26,356 bases of DNA from Candidatus Izemoplasma sp. (GCA_007123975.1 SLFZ01000118.1:1-26356); one strand, 5' to 3'; numbered from the stretch's first letter, positions 1-8,991 are shown. Notes: generated by a model from the sequence alone, not told the origin. Numbers and translations: made by a program.

Positions 1-338
1 AAGAAATGCAGGTGCTGGGCGACGGCGTGGGCGGTGCCGCGTTGCCACTTGCTTCCCTCGCGGGTGGTGTAGGGCGTGAGAAAGTGCACGCCGCCATCGT
101 TGACGTCGAGGTCCCAACTGGCGCCGCGCTGGATGTAGTGCATCAGCTCGTGCGGCTCATACTGTGTGACGATGCCGACGGTGTCAATTTGGGCATGCGC
201 TAGGTTGCTTAAGACGAAGTCGATGAGCTTGTATTTCCCGCCGAAGGTGACGGCCGGTTTCGCCTTGCGTTTGGTGATGTCGCCAAGGCGGGTGCCACGT
301 CCGCCGACGAGCACCATGGCGACGACCTGCTTCTTCAT
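1..338 (-). CDS. glgC: Glucose-1-phosphate adenylyltransferase (ADP-glucose pyrophosphorylase), N-terminal part, cut by window edge
   Basis: I translated this from the minus strand; it runs off the left edge, leaving 112 full codons. It starts MKKQVVAMVLVGGRGTRL, the nucleotide-binding signature of sugar-nucleotide pyrophosphorylases, followed by KPAVTFGGKYKLIDFVLSN, typical of GlgC (G1P + ATP to ADP-glucose + PPi, the committed step of glycogen synthesis). A later WQRGTAHAV stretch matches the usual W-x-GTADA region, with His where Asp is common. The ATG directly abuts the TAG stop of glgB, and GGAGTGAT just upstream is the ribosome binding site, so the two are almost certainly translationally coupled. 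Allosteric and C-terminal domains are not visible. A GlgD-type paralogue cannot be strictly excluded, but the intact GGRGTRL loop favours catalytic GlgC. Confidence 0.93.
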   Translation of the reverse strand, partial: MKKQVVAMVLVGGRGTRLGDITKRKAKPAVTFGGKYKLIDFVLSNLAHAQIDTVGIVTQYEPHELMHYIQRGASWDLDVNDGGVHFLTPYTTREGSKWQRGTAHAVAQHLHF

Positions 339-2189
339 CTAATCACTCCGTTTAAAGAGACTGACGCCAAGCGGTGGTAGACTGACGCGAATGGCGTGGT
401 TAAAGCCTTGCATCTGATGTTCAAATGCGGTAAATTCGTCATCGTTGGTGATCCCTGAGCCACCGTAATGGATGGCATCGCTGTTCAGTATTTCAACGTA
501 GTTTCCGCCCTCGGGCATGGCGAGCCAAAAGTCTTGACGCACGACCGGTGTCAAATTGACGGCAACGATGATTGACTGGCCGTGCCCGTGCCGAATGTAA
601 GTGAGCACGCTCTCATCGGCGTTGTCCGCGTCGATCCAGCGGAACCCTGCCGGGTCGTGGTCGAGGGCGTGCAAAGCCGGTTGATGCTTGACGAGGTGGG
701 CGATGTCACGGTGAAAACGATGCAAGCCTTGGTGTGGGTCGTCGTTTAAACGCGACCAGTCGAGTTCATCGTGGTCTCGCCATTCGTGGCGCTGGCCGAA
801 CTCTTGGCCCATAAACAGAAGTTTTTTTCCGGGATGGGTGTACATGAACCCATAAAGCGCGCGGGCGTTGGCGAACTTCTGCCAGTCGTCGCCCGGCATC
901 TTCTCGACGATTGAGCGCTTTCCGTGGACAACCTCATCGTGCGATAAAGGTAGGATAAAGTTTTCGCTGTAGGCGTAGTGCATCGCGAAGTTGATGTCGC
1001 TTTGGTGGTACTTGCGATGGATTGGCTCCCGGGCGAAATAGCGCAAGGTGTCGTTCATCCAACCCATGTTCCATTTGTAGTTAAAACCGAGTCCGCCTTG
1101 GTCGACGGGTCGGGTGACGCCGGGGAAGGCGGTCGAGTCTTCGGCGGCGAGAATGAAGGCATCGTTTTCTTTAAACACGGCGCGCGAAAGCATTCGCAAG
1201 AAGCCGAGCGCGCCGTCGTTGACGCCGTACCTTGCATCGCCGAGAGGGTGAACGATGTTGGCGACCGCATCGACGCGGATGCCGTCGATGTGAAAGTAGC
1301 GTTGGAAAAAGAGCGCGTTGGAAATGAGGAAACTGCGGGTTTCGGCGCGGGCAAGGTCGAGGTTGGCCGTGCCCCATACGATGTTTTCCCTAATCCACGG
1401 GTCGCGGTATTCATACAGCGGCTGTCCATCGAACATGTAAAGCCCATGGGCGTCTTTGCAGATATGCCCAGGAACCCAGTCGAGGATGATGCCGAGGCCG
1501 GCTTGGTGGGCGCGGTCGACGAAGTACATAAAGTCTTTTGGGACTCCGTAGCGGGAGGTGATGCTGTAGTATCCGGTGCCTTGGTAGCCCCAGGATTGGT
1601 CGAGCGGATGCTCCACCAGCGGCATGATTTCTAAATGGGTGAAGCCGTTTTCAAGGGCATAGGGAATTAGCCGATCGACGAGGTCGGTGAAGCGGTTGTA
1701 CGTTCCATCGGGTTTTTTCATCCAGCTGCCGAGGTGCACTTCGTAGATGTTGACGGGTTGGCTGTAGGGTCGTTTGCGGTGTTGCATGTAATCATGGTCG
1801 TTCCATTGGTAGCCGTCGATGTCGTAAACTTTCGAGACGGTGTCGGGTCGTTCGGCGCTAAAGAAAGCGTACGGGTCGCTTTTGTGCAGTTCGCGGCCAT
1901 CGTGGGTAAAGATTTTATACTTGTAGGCTTTCCATTCGAGGTTTTCAGGGATGTCGATGCGCCACACGCCAATGGCGTCGACTTTCGTCATCTGATGGAC
2001 CCAGTCTTGGTAATCGTTGAACTCACCGACGACGCTGACGGCGCGTGCGTGTGGCGCATAGACGGTGAATCGCGTTGCGGTGACGTGGCCTTTTTTGTCT
2101 TTCATCAGATGCGCACCAAAATGCCGGTAGGCGTCTTCAAGCGTCCCAGAAAGGAAGTAATGGCGTGTGTCTTCGTTTAACGGATGCAT
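339..2189 (-). CDS. glgB: 1,4-alpha-glucan branching enzyme
   Basis: This 616-residue GH13 enzyme introduces alpha-1,6 branches into glycogen in the cytoplasm. Residues ~38-125 are a CBM48-type beta-sandwich (TRFTVYAPHARAVSVVGEFN), followed by the (beta/alpha)8 barrel. Catalytic residues are visible: nucleophile Asp307 in GIRVDAVANIV, acid/base Glu350 in AAEDST, and the LPLSHDEVVHGK motif with Asp418. Most bacterial GlgB proteins read AEEST; AEDST here is a conservative variant reminiscent of eukaryotic enzymes. It is the short form without the extra N-terminal N1 domain of E. coli GlgB. The ATG is one base after the recX TGA, with its Shine-Dalgarno (GAGGAA) inside the end of recX, and the stop abuts glgC. 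The glycogen genes therefore sit at the end of the prfB-yitT-ctp-recX string. Confidence 0.95.
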   Translation of the reverse strand: MHPLNEDTRHYFLSGTLEDAYRHFGAHLMKDKKGHVTATRFTVYAPHARAVSVVGEFNDYQDWVHQMTKVDAIGVWRIDIPENLEWKAYKYKIFTHDGRELHKSDPYAFFSAERPDTVSKVYDIDGYQWNDHDYMQHRKRPYSQPVNIYEVHLGSWMKKPDGTYNRFTDLVDRLIPYALENGFTHLEIMPLVEHPLDQSWGYQGTGYYSITSRYGVPKDFMYFVDRAHQAGLGIILDWVPGHICKDAHGLYMFDGQPLYEYRDPWIRENIVWGTANLDLARAETRSFLISNALFFQRYFHIDGIRVDAVANIVHPLGDARYGVNDGALGFLRMLSRAVFKENDAFILAAEDSTAFPGVTRPVDQGGLGFNYKWNMGWMNDTLRYFAREPIHRKYHQSDINFAMHYAYSENFILPLSHDEVVHGKRSIVEKMPGDDWQKFANARALYGFMYTHPGKKLLFMGQEFGQRHEWRDHDELDWSRLNDDPHQGLHRFHRDIAHLVKHQPALHALDHDPAGFRWIDADNADESVLTYIRHGHGQSIIVAVNLTPVVRQDFWLAMPEGGNYVEILNSDAIHYGGSGITNDDEFTAFEHQMQGFNHAIRVSLPPLGVSLFKRSD

Positions 2190-2190
2190 G

Positions 2191-2976
2191 TCATTCCTCG
2201 CTTTCGATGGCGCGTCGGATGGTGTTGTAATCGTATCCTTTGCGCATCAGTTTTTGAATGAGTTTGTCGCGTTCGCTGCGGCGTGTGATGTCGTGTTGAC
2301 GACGGAGCTTCGCTATCATGTCACGCAGCGCTTCTGCTTCGGCTTCACTGTCGTGTGTCGCTTCCACAAAGCGCTCAGCGGCCTCAAAAACCAGCTCCGG
2401 GGTGAACCCGGCATTGATGGCACGGGCTGAGAATTTGCGGATGCGGTCGCGCTTAGCGCCGCTCAGTTGCGGGGCGCTCTGGGTGAGAAACGCGTTGAGT
2501 TTTTCTTTCTCAAGCGTGGTGTTATAGCGGGCAAGCGCGTCGTCGATGAGCGCAGGCTCATAGCCTTCATCACGGAGTTTTTGACGCACGTATCGCGGGC
2601 CTTTCAAGGCGCTTGAAAAAAACATTTCAAGCCACGTTTCTAGCGCTTTCTCTTCATTGAGGTAGCCGTCTTTTTTGAGTTTTTTTACGGCTTTATCGAT
2701 GGTGGTGGCGTCGTAATCGTGTCGTTTAAGCAAACCGCGCAAGGCGCGTTCGGTGTGGTTTTGTCTGGCGAGCGCATCGAGGCTTGTTGAGAGCGCGCGG
2801 TAAAAAGTGTCGTCGCGTTTGATGGCTTTCAGCTGGTTGGCATCAAGCGCATCGGCGGAAAAAAGGCGATGGGCCACCACGGTTTCGCGGTGCAAGCTCA
2901 ACGTTTCTGATGGGCCTTCCAGCGTCAGTTCATAGGCGTGTTTTCCGGTCGGTTTGAGCGTTTTAATCGTCGCCAT
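2191..2976 (-). CDS. recX: Regulatory protein RecX family
   Basis: This 261-residue protein belongs to the RecX family, whose members bind RecA filaments and modulate recombination. It consists of tandem three-helix RecX repeats, visible as ALRGLLKRHDYDATTIDKAVKKL..DGYLNE, RYVRQKLRDEGYEPALIDDAL and DKLIQKLMRKGYDYNTIRRAIE. The basic, aromatic-spaced K-L-x-x-K-G-Y-x-x-x-x-I pattern is diagnostic. An open frame continues 67 codons further upstream inside the protease gene, but I choose the ATG at 2976 because GGAGGCGATT lies eight bases before it and the protein then begins like other RecX proteins (MATIKTLKPTG). This start overlaps the protease stop by 14 bases. recA is not in the window. Confidence 0.88.
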   Translation of the reverse strand: MATIKTLKPTGKHAYELTLEGPSETLSLHRETVVAHRLFSADALDANQLKAIKRDDTFYRALSTSLDALARQNHTERALRGLLKRHDYDATTIDKAVKKLKKDGYLNEEKALETWLEMFFSSALKGPRYVRQKLRDEGYEPALIDDALARYNTTLEKEKLNAFLTQSAPQLSGAKRDRIRKFSARAINAGFTPELVFEAAERFVEATHDSEAEAEALRDMIAKLRRQHDITRRSERDKLIQKLMRKGYDYNTIRRAIESEE

Positions 2977-4390
2977 GGATAATCGCCTCCAAATGTGCGA
3001 TGGCGGCTTGAAGTTGGGTGTCGTTTTCGGGGTCGTTGCGGTAGTCGATAAGCGCTTGTGAAAGGGCCGAGGCGGTCTCGGCGTCGAGTTCGCCACTTGC
3101 CGTGATGCCGGCATCGGTTTGAAAGGCCTCGAGGGCGGTTTGCGTGGCCGCATCGAAGTATCCGTCGGTGCGCACATCGTACCCGAGCATATTCAACAAG
3201 ACTTGCATGCGTGCCACGGCATCATGCACGGTGTCGAAACTGAAGCGTTGGTCGGCTGAGACGTAAAGCAGCGGTGTGGTGAAAAGCGGGTTTTGCGCAA
3301 CCTCAATTGTCGGGGCGATGCCCGCAGGGTCGCTATCTTCAATCCAAATGCCGCTGCCGGTTAACCAGCGGCCATTGGTGAGGTTCAGGAAATGGTTGCG
3401 GATGCTTCTCAGTTCAAACATCACCTGTTGGGTGCCTTTTCCGAATGTCTGGGTTCCGATCAGTGGGTAGTCGCCAAGTTCGTGCATCGCCGCGGCGAAG
3501 ACTTCGCTGGCGCTGGCGCTGTGCTGGTTGATCAAGATGGCGATGGGGTAAGGTTTTGGATCGCTTGGGTTGAGTTTTGATTGCGTCAAGGTGGCTTCAT
3601 TGTTCCGCCAGCGTTCGCTTTGGAAAAACGGCGCGTCGTCGCCTAAAAATTCATCCAAGATTTTTTCAAGCGTGCTCAAAAGGCCGCCGCCGTTGTCGCG
3701 AACGTCGATGATTAACCCGTCGATGCCAAGCGTCTCAAGCGATTCGAGATGATCTTTAAAAACATCGGCGGTGTCGGTTCCGAAGCTGTGAATGTGAATG
3801 ATGTGGATGTTGTCTTTGATGGTTTCAGAGGTCACGCTCGGATTGTCGATGCGACGCCGGGTGAGGGGCGGCGTTTCGTAGAAAACGCCTTGGCGTTCGT
3901 AGCCGATGGTGACTTCCGAACCTTCCTCACCAGCGAGTGCAGTGATGGTTTCGAGGTACGATTTTTGTCGATAATCGACGCCGTCGATGTGGGTGATGAC
4001 ATCGCCCGCCATCAACCCGCCTTCAAGCGCAGGCGAATCGGGGAACACGCCGACGATGACGACGCGTTCATCGACGTTTTGGATGGTGACGCCGATGCCG
4101 ACAAAATCCTCGCCTTGGCGTTCGAGCCAACGCAAGTAATCGGTTTCGTCGTTGTAATAGGTGTATGGGTCTTCTAGCGACGCAATCATGCCATCGATGG
4201 CACCGCGCCAGAGCGTTTCTTCTGAGGGTTGGCTGACGTGGTTTCGATGCAGTTCGTCGAAGACTTCGTTAAAGACGGCGTTGTCGTAACTGCGCCCGGG
4301 CGGGGTCATCATCAGTCCCGCGAGGAAAACCAGCGCAATCATCGCAAAAAACAACACGGTGTTGAGGATTCGTTTTGGGTTGTTTGGCAT
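2963..4390 (-). CDS. S41-family carboxy-terminal processing protease with PDZ and peptidoglycan-binding domains
   Basis: This 475-residue membrane-anchored serine protease has an N-terminal hydrophobic segment (residues ~8-28), a PDZ domain (~95-175, with GIGVTIQ and PALEGGLMAGDVI), the S41 core with IDVRDNGGG, the SASASE nucleophile motif near residue 291-296 and the TFGKGTQQ lysine near 319, and a C-terminal PG_binding_1-like repeat (~385-450, MLGYDVRTDGYFDAATQTAL). The Ser/Lys dyad is intact, so it should be active outside the membrane. It is CtpA/CtpB-like; the neighbourhood resembles that of Bacillus ctpB, but nothing in the sequence shows a sporulation role. Its ATG shares one base with the TGA of the YitT-family gene (TGATG), with CGGAGGA as ribosome binding site. 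Confidence 0.93.
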   Translation of the reverse strand: MPNNPKRILNTVLFFAMIALVFLAGLMMTPPGRSYDNAVFNEVFDELHRNHVSQPSEETLWRGAIDGMIASLEDPYTYYNDETDYLRWLERQGEDFVGIGVTIQNVDERVVIVGVFPDSPALEGGLMAGDVITHIDGVDYRQKSYLETITALAGEEGSEVTIGYERQGVFYETPPLTRRRIDNPSVTSETIKDNIHIIHIHSFGTDTADVFKDHLESLETLGIDGLIIDVRDNGGGLLSTLEKILDEFLGDDAPFFQSERWRNNEATLTQSKLNPSDPKPYPIAILINQHSASASEVFAAAMHELGDYPLIGTQTFGKGTQQVMFELRSIRNHFLNLTNGRWLTGSGIWIEDSDPAGIAPTIEVAQNPLFTTPLLYVSADQRFSFDTVHDAVARMQVLLNMLGYDVRTDGYFDAATQTALEAFQTDAGITASGELDAETASALSQALIDYRNDPENDTQLQAAIAHLEAIIHGDD

Positions 4391-5265
4391 CAGGCATCCT
4401 CCGTTCGGGCGTCAAAATCGCCCTGTATTTCTGTCGCCGGGGTGGCGAAGACGAACGCCTTCGGATCGGCCTCGGCGATGATGTTTCGTATGATGTGGTA
4501 CTCGTTTCGCGTGATGACGGTGACCAGCATGGTTTTTTGGTGATCGCTGTACCCGCCCTTGACAGGCACGAGGCTGACACCACGTTCAATGTTTTGGTAG
4601 ATCAGTGACTTGATGGCGTCGGGCTTGTCGGTCACGATTTGCACGGTGCGCAAGGCGTTTGATCCGATGACAACCGCGTCGGCAACCTTCCCTGCCACCA
4701 CCACCGTCAAGATCGCGTAAAGCCCACCGGCAATGCCGGCATCGGCGTAGAAAGCGATCATCCCGGAGAAGATAATCGCGCCGTCGACAAGGTAGATTGA
4801 GACCGACAGTGGGAGTTTGAGTTTTCGGTTGAGTATCTTAATCGGAATGTCGGTGCCTCCGCTTGTGCCGCCGTAGCGAATGACGTAACCAAACCCAAGG
4901 CCCATGAAGAAACCACCAAACGCGATGGCGATCAATGGGTCGTTGGGAAGGTCGAGAAGCGGGCTAAACTGTTCGAGCAAAAACAAGAAAATCGGAAAGA
5001 CGAGCGAACCATATAAGCTGCGTGTGAAAGACGCAAACCCAAGGGCAGCCCAGCCTAAGAGTAAAAGCACGGCGTTTAGCACCAACACCACGAGCCACAT
5101 CGGTACGCCGAGAAGTTCATTAAACAACAGGCCGACGCCACTCACGCCACCGATGACGAGGTTGTAAGGGGCAATGAAATAGTAAAACCCCGCCACCATG
5201 AGGAAGATGCCGAGGGTGATCATCCCGTAGCGACGTCGAGGTGTTAGGGTTTTAAGCGTTGTCAT
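4390..5265 (-). CDS. YitT-family (DUF161/DUF2179) integral membrane protein
   Basis: This 291-residue protein has about five or six hydrophobic segments in residues ~15-195, with the glycine-rich GGVSGVG and RYGGTSGGTDIPIKI stretches that mark the YitT/DUF161 family. A cytoplasmic DUF2179 domain follows (~205-285, VQIVTDKPDAIKSLIYQNIERGVS through ITRNEYHIIRNIIAEADPKAF). The family's molecular function is not established; transport has been proposed. In Bacillus a homologue (yvjA) lies near ctpB and prfB, matching the order here. The ATG is 14 bases inside prfB, with AAGGAGAAC as ribosome binding site within prfB, and the stop overlaps the protease start, so expression should be coupled to prfB and the protease. 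Confidence 0.9.
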   Translation of the reverse strand: MTTLKTLTPRRRYGMITLGIFLMVAGFYYFIAPYNLVIGGVSGVGLLFNELLGVPMWLVVLVLNAVLLLLGWAALGFASFTRSLYGSLVFPIFLFLLEQFSPLLDLPNDPLIAIAFGGFFMGLGFGYVIRYGGTSGGTDIPIKILNRKLKLPLSVSIYLVDGAIIFSGMIAFYADAGIAGGLYAILTVVVAGKVADAVVIGSNALRTVQIVTDKPDAIKSLIYQNIERGVSLVPVKGGYSDHQKTMLVTVITRNEYHIIRNIIAEADPKAFVFATPATEIQGDFDARTEDA

Positions 5266-6367
5266 TGGTCAGTTCTCCTTTGGCAAGGGCGCGTAAGTAC
5301 GCTTCGACGAACTCGTCAAGATCGCCGTCGAGCACTTTTTGGACGCTGCCGGTTTCAACGCCGGTTCGATGGTCTTTGACCATGGTGTATGGATGCATCA
5401 CATACGAACGAATCTGCGAACCAAAGGCGATCGAGGTGCCGATGTTTTTCATGCTGTTGATTTCGTCTTTGTGTTTTTCCAGCTGCAACTTGTAAAGCTT
5501 TCCGCGTAAAATTTGCATCGCTTTGGCGCGGTTTTTTATTTGCGACCGTTCGTTTTGGCACGTCACCGTAAGGCCGGTGGGCAAGTGGGTAATCCGCACG
5601 GCCGAGTCGGTGGTGTTAACGCTTTGTCCACCGGCGCCGCTTGAACGGTAGGTGTCGATTTTTAAATCGCCATCTTGTATGTCGACGTCGATGGTGTCGT
5701 CGATCTGTGGGATGATGTTTACGCTCGCAAAGCTTGTATGGCGCCGGCCGGACGCATCAAAGGGGCTGATGCGCACCAGGCGGTGGACGCCGGCTTCGGC
5801 TTTGAGGTAACCAAACGCATAGCTTCCTTCGGCGGTGAAAGAGACGCTTTTTAACCCGGCTTCGCTCGCTTCTTGGTAGTCGTTCATGTCGATGGTGTAG
5901 CCACGCCGTTCACAGTAACGGCGCATCATGCGGTAAAGCATTTCCGCCCAATCTTGCGATTCGGTTCCTCCGGCGCCGGGATGGATTTCAATGGTGGCGC
6001 CGAGGTGGTCATAGGATTCCGATAGGTAAAGCGTCGTTTCAAATGCCGCAAGCGTCTTTTCAAAGCTTTTGACATCGCGTTCGACCGAGTCGACCGTCTC
6101 ACCCATGTCCATCAGCTCGGCAGCGATTTTTAAGTTCTCCAACGTGTCGGTCAGTTCCTCATACGTCGACAGACGGTTTTTGTGGTGTTTGAGGTCGGCG
6201 ATGACTTTGTTGGCGGATTGATGGTCATCCCAAAACCCGTCTTCGTATGTGCGCTTTTCGAGCGACTCGATGGTCGCTTTAAGACGGTCGAGATCGAGTT
6301 GACCTTTCAGTTCATCAAGGGTGGCTTCGAAGGAAGCGATTTTGTTTTCGAGATCGGTGCGTTCCAT
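5252..6367 (-). CDS. prfB: Peptide chain release factor 2, no programmed frameshift
   Basis: This 371-residue class I release factor recognises UGA/UAA. RF2 is identified by the SPF tripeptide (RISPFDASGRRHTSF) and the catalytic GGQ in RSSGAGGQSVN. The N-terminal coiled coil (LENKIASFEATLDELKGQL) runs straight through the place where most RF2 genes carry the in-frame UGA and +1 frameshift; here the frame is continuous. An open frame starts three codons earlier at a GTG, but AAGGA would be only two bases from it. The ATG at 6367 fits AAGGAACGTGATC better, where both AAGGA and GTGATC can pair with the 16S tail. It follows secA after a hairpin and overlaps the YitT-family gene. RF2 together with TGA stops shows that the standard genetic code is used. 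Confidence 0.96.
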   Translation of the reverse strand: MERTDLENKIASFEATLDELKGQLDLDRLKATIESLEKRTYEDGFWDDHQSANKVIADLKHHKNRLSTYEELTDTLENLKIAAELMDMGETVDSVERDVKSFEKTLAAFETTLYLSESYDHLGATIEIHPGAGGTESQDWAEMLYRMMRRYCERRGYTIDMNDYQEASEAGLKSVSFTAEGSYAFGYLKAEAGVHRLVRISPFDASGRRHTSFASVNIIPQIDDTIDVDIQDGDLKIDTYRSSGAGGQSVNTTDSAVRITHLPTGLTVTCQNERSQIKNRAKAMQILRGKLYKLQLEKHKDEINSMKNIGTSIAFGSQIRSYVMHPYTMVKDHRTGVETGSVQKVLDGDLDEFVEAYLRALAKGELTNDNA

Positions 6368-6402
6368 GCGGATCACGTTCCTTTGCGTGGGGTAAGATAA
6401 CA

Positions 6403-6431
6403 GGAAGACTCAAGCGGGACCTGAGTCTTCC
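6403..6431 (-). terminator. Hairpin between secA and prfB, probable weak terminator
   Basis: A perfect 10-bp inverted repeat (GGAAGACTCA / TGAGTCTTCC) with a 9-base loop lies just after the secA stop. In the minus-strand reading it is followed by TGTTATCTTA, only a modest T-rich tail. It may attenuate rather than stop secA transcription, leaving partial read-through into prfB, for which I see no convincing promoter. Confidence 0.6.
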
Positions 6432-6435
6432 GGGT

Positions 6436-8937
6436 CTAACGACCGTGGCAGTGTTTGTATTTTTTGCCGCTGCCGCAGGGGCATGGTTCGTTGCGGCCGA
6501 CTTTGTTGCTGCGGCGTGGTTTGCGTTTTTCAGAATCGTCGGACCCGGCGTGCGTGGCGGTCGGTTTGGCGACTTGCACGCGTTCGACACGGTCGCGGAT
6601 GACGGCACGTAAAGCGTAGGAAGCCGCGTCGGACTCAATGGCTCCGATCAGTTCTTCAAACATTTGGTAGCCGATTTCTTGGTACTCGCGAAGCGGGTTT
6701 TGCTGGGCGTATGAACGCAGCGAGATGCTTTGGCGCAGTTCGCTCATTTGGTCGATGTGACGAACCCAGTGGGTGTCGACGACCTTCAGCAACATCGCCT
6801 TGAAAAACTCGTTGTACTTCTCCTCGCCAAACTGCTTGCGTTTACGACTTAGCTGTTCGTTGACAACCTTGAGCAGGTACTCCTTGCTTTTTTCGGGGTC
6901 GTCGCTCAGGCTGTTTTTGTCGACGGCGTTCAGGTGGAACACCTTTCCGTCAATCGCATCGTGCATTCTGTTTACATCCAAGGTGGGACGCTTTTTTTCG
7001 GGGTCGACGTATTGATCGACAAGGCGTTCAATCTGACGTTTAACGATGCCCTCACCAATTGCAGTGACGTCGTCGTTTAGAAGGATGTCGCGACGTTGCT
7101 CGTAGATGATTTCGCGCTGTTTTCGAATGACTTCATCGTATTGCAAGACCGTTTTCCGGCGGTCGAAGTTGTTGCCTTCAATCTGACGTTGTGCGCGGCG
7201 AATGAAGCGTGAGAAGATGCCGTAGTCGATCGGTTTTTCGGCGTCTTGTCCTTTCACGCGGGTAAGCATCTCGATGCGGCGTTTGAAGGTGTCGCCGCCA
7301 AAGCGTTTTAGCAGATCGTCTTCGGCTGAAAGGAAAAATTTCGAATAACCCGGGTCGCCCTGGCGTCCGCTTCGGCCTCGGAGCTGGTTGTCAATGCGGC
7401 GTGATTCGTGGCGTTCGGTCCCTAAGACGGCGAGGCCTCCCAGTTCGACGACGCCCTCGCCGAGCTTGATGTCGGTTCCGCGTCCGGCCATGTTCGTGGC
7501 GATGGTGACGGCGCCTTTTTGTCCGGCGTTTTCAACGATGTGGGCTTCGCGTTCGTGCTGCTTGGCGTTCAAGACTTCGTGTGGCACACCGCGACGTTTG
7601 AGCAGTTTGCTTAGGCGTTCACTGCTTTCGATTGCGATCGTCCCGATCAACATCGGTTGGCCGCGCTCGTAACGTGCTTTGATTTCGTCGGCGATGGCGT
7701 TGTATTTCGCTTTCATCGTCGCGAAGATCATGTCGTTGGCGTCTTCACGGATGACGGGCTCGTTGGTCGGAATTTGGATGACGAGCATGTTGTAGATGTT
7801 GCGGAACTCTTCTTCTTCGGTTTTCGCGGTTCCGGTCATCCCGGAAAGCTTATTGTACATCCGGAAGAAGTTTTGGAAGGTGATGGTGGCTAGGGTGGTG
7901 GTTTCTTTTTTAATCTCAACGCCTTCTTTGGCTTCGAGCGCTTGATGCAACCCTTCGCTGTATTGACGGCCATGCATCAAACGACCGGTGAAGGGGTCGA
8001 CGATGATGACGGTGTTGTCTTGGACGACGTAATCGACGTCGCGCTCCATCGTGAAGTTGGCTTTGATGGCGTTGTTAATGTGGTGAAGGAGGCTGACGTG
8101 GTCGAGGTCGTAAAGGTTTTCGACGTTGAAATAACGCTCGGCCTTGGCGATGCCTTCAGGCGTGAGCGTGACGGATTTTGCTTTGATGTCGATGTCGTAG
8201 TCCTCTTCGCGGAGGGTTCGCGAAAAAGCTTGAGCTTGCAGGTAGAGGTTCTGCATGGTTTTTGCGCCACCCGAAATAATCAGGGGGGTACGGGCTTCGT
8301 CGATGAGGATTGAGTCGACCTCATCGATGATCGCGAAGTTGAGGGGGCGTTGCACCATGTCGTCTTTGTAGATGACCATGTGGTCGCGCAAGTAGTCGAA
8401 GCCAAGTTCGTTGTTCGTGGAATAGAGAATATCGCAGGCATAGGCTTCGCGTTTTTCGACGCTGGTTTTGTCGCGATTGTTGAGTCCGACAGTCATGCCG
8501 AGGAACCGGAAAATATCACCGATTTCACCGTCGGCTTCACGCGATGCAAGATAGTCGTTGACCGTGACGATGTGGACGCCCTCGCCGCTTAAGGCGTTCA
8601 AGTACGCGGGCATAACCGCGGTCAAGGTTTTCCCTTCACCGGTTTTCATCTCGGCAATGTTGCCTTCGTGGATAACTTTGGCGCCCATGATTTGCACTTT
8701 AAAAGGGGTCATGCCAGTGACGCGGGTGGACGCTTCGCGCACGAGCGCGAAGGCTTCAACCGCGAGGTCTTCAAGCGTTTCCCCGGTCTGAAGGCGTTCT
8801 TTGAACGCCTCGGTCTTGGTTTCAAAGTCATCGTCGTTGAGTGCTTTCATCTCCGGCGCAAGCGCCATGACTTCTTCTGCGAACGCTTCTAAGCGTTTGC
8901 GAGCGCGGCGTCCCGGGTCAAACAGTTTTTTAAGCAT
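6436..8937 (-). CDS. secA: Preprotein translocase ATPase SecA
   Basis: This 833-residue motor ATPase drives post-translational export through SecYEG. Visible features are the Walker A stretch MKTGEGKT (~97-104), the DEAD-like IDEVDSILIDEARTPLIISG segment, the second helicase domain with TNMAGRGTDIKLGEGV and QLRGRSGRQGDPG, and a C-terminal SEC-C zinc finger (CPCGSGKKYKHCH) for SecB or ribosome contacts. The frame stays open 63 codons further upstream, but the secA promoter lies inside that extension, and GAGGTGACGAT precedes the ATG at 8937, giving the canonical MLKKLFDP start. It lies between hpf and prfB as in Bacillus. A terminator for hpf separates it from upstream transcription. Confidence 0.98.
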   Translation of the reverse strand: MLKKLFDPGRRARKRLEAFAEEVMALAPEMKALNDDDFETKTEAFKERLQTGETLEDLAVEAFALVREASTRVTGMTPFKVQIMGAKVIHEGNIAEMKTGEGKTLTAVMPAYLNALSGEGVHIVTVNDYLASREADGEIGDIFRFLGMTVGLNNRDKTSVEKREAYACDILYSTNNELGFDYLRDHMVIYKDDMVQRPLNFAIIDEVDSILIDEARTPLIISGGAKTMQNLYLQAQAFSRTLREEDYDIDIKAKSVTLTPEGIAKAERYFNVENLYDLDHVSLLHHINNAIKANFTMERDVDYVVQDNTVIIVDPFTGRLMHGRQYSEGLHQALEAKEGVEIKKETTTLATITFQNFFRMYNKLSGMTGTAKTEEEEFRNIYNMLVIQIPTNEPVIREDANDMIFATMKAKYNAIADEIKARYERGQPMLIGTIAIESSERLSKLLKRRGVPHEVLNAKQHEREAHIVENAGQKGAVTIATNMAGRGTDIKLGEGVVELGGLAVLGTERHESRRIDNQLRGRSGRQGDPGYSKFFLSAEDDLLKRFGGDTFKRRIEMLTRVKGQDAEKPIDYGIFSRFIRRAQRQIEGNNFDRRKTVLQYDEVIRKQREIIYEQRRDILLNDDVTAIGEGIVKRQIERLVDQYVDPEKKRPTLDVNRMHDAIDGKVFHLNAVDKNSLSDDPEKSKEYLLKVVNEQLSRKRKQFGEEKYNEFFKAMLLKVVDTHWVRHIDQMSELRQSISLRSYAQQNPLREYQEIGYQMFEELIGAIESDAASYALRAVIRDRVERVQVAKPTATHAGSDDSEKRKPRRSNKVGRNEPCPCGSGKKYKHCHGR

Positions 8938-8962
8938 ATCGTCACCTCGTTTAATCATTCCT

Positions 8963-8991
8963 ATCATACCATAAACAGCGCGCTTTTCCAA
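8963..8991 (-). promoter_or_regulatory. secA promoter (sigma-A type)
   Basis: Reading the minus strand, TTGGAA (8991-8986) is followed by exactly 17 bases and then TATGAT (8968-8963), with a TG one base before the -10 element. The start point would be about 20 bases before the secA ATG, giving a short leader. This position rules out the long N-terminal extension of the secA frame. Confidence 0.8.

Noticed and set aside
6..203. Small plus-strand frame at the left edge
   Set aside because: It is antisense to the clear glgC N-terminus on the minus strand.
6290..6367. Programmed frameshift in prfB
   Set aside because: The first 30 codons are in one frame with no internal stop and no slippery site followed by TGA.
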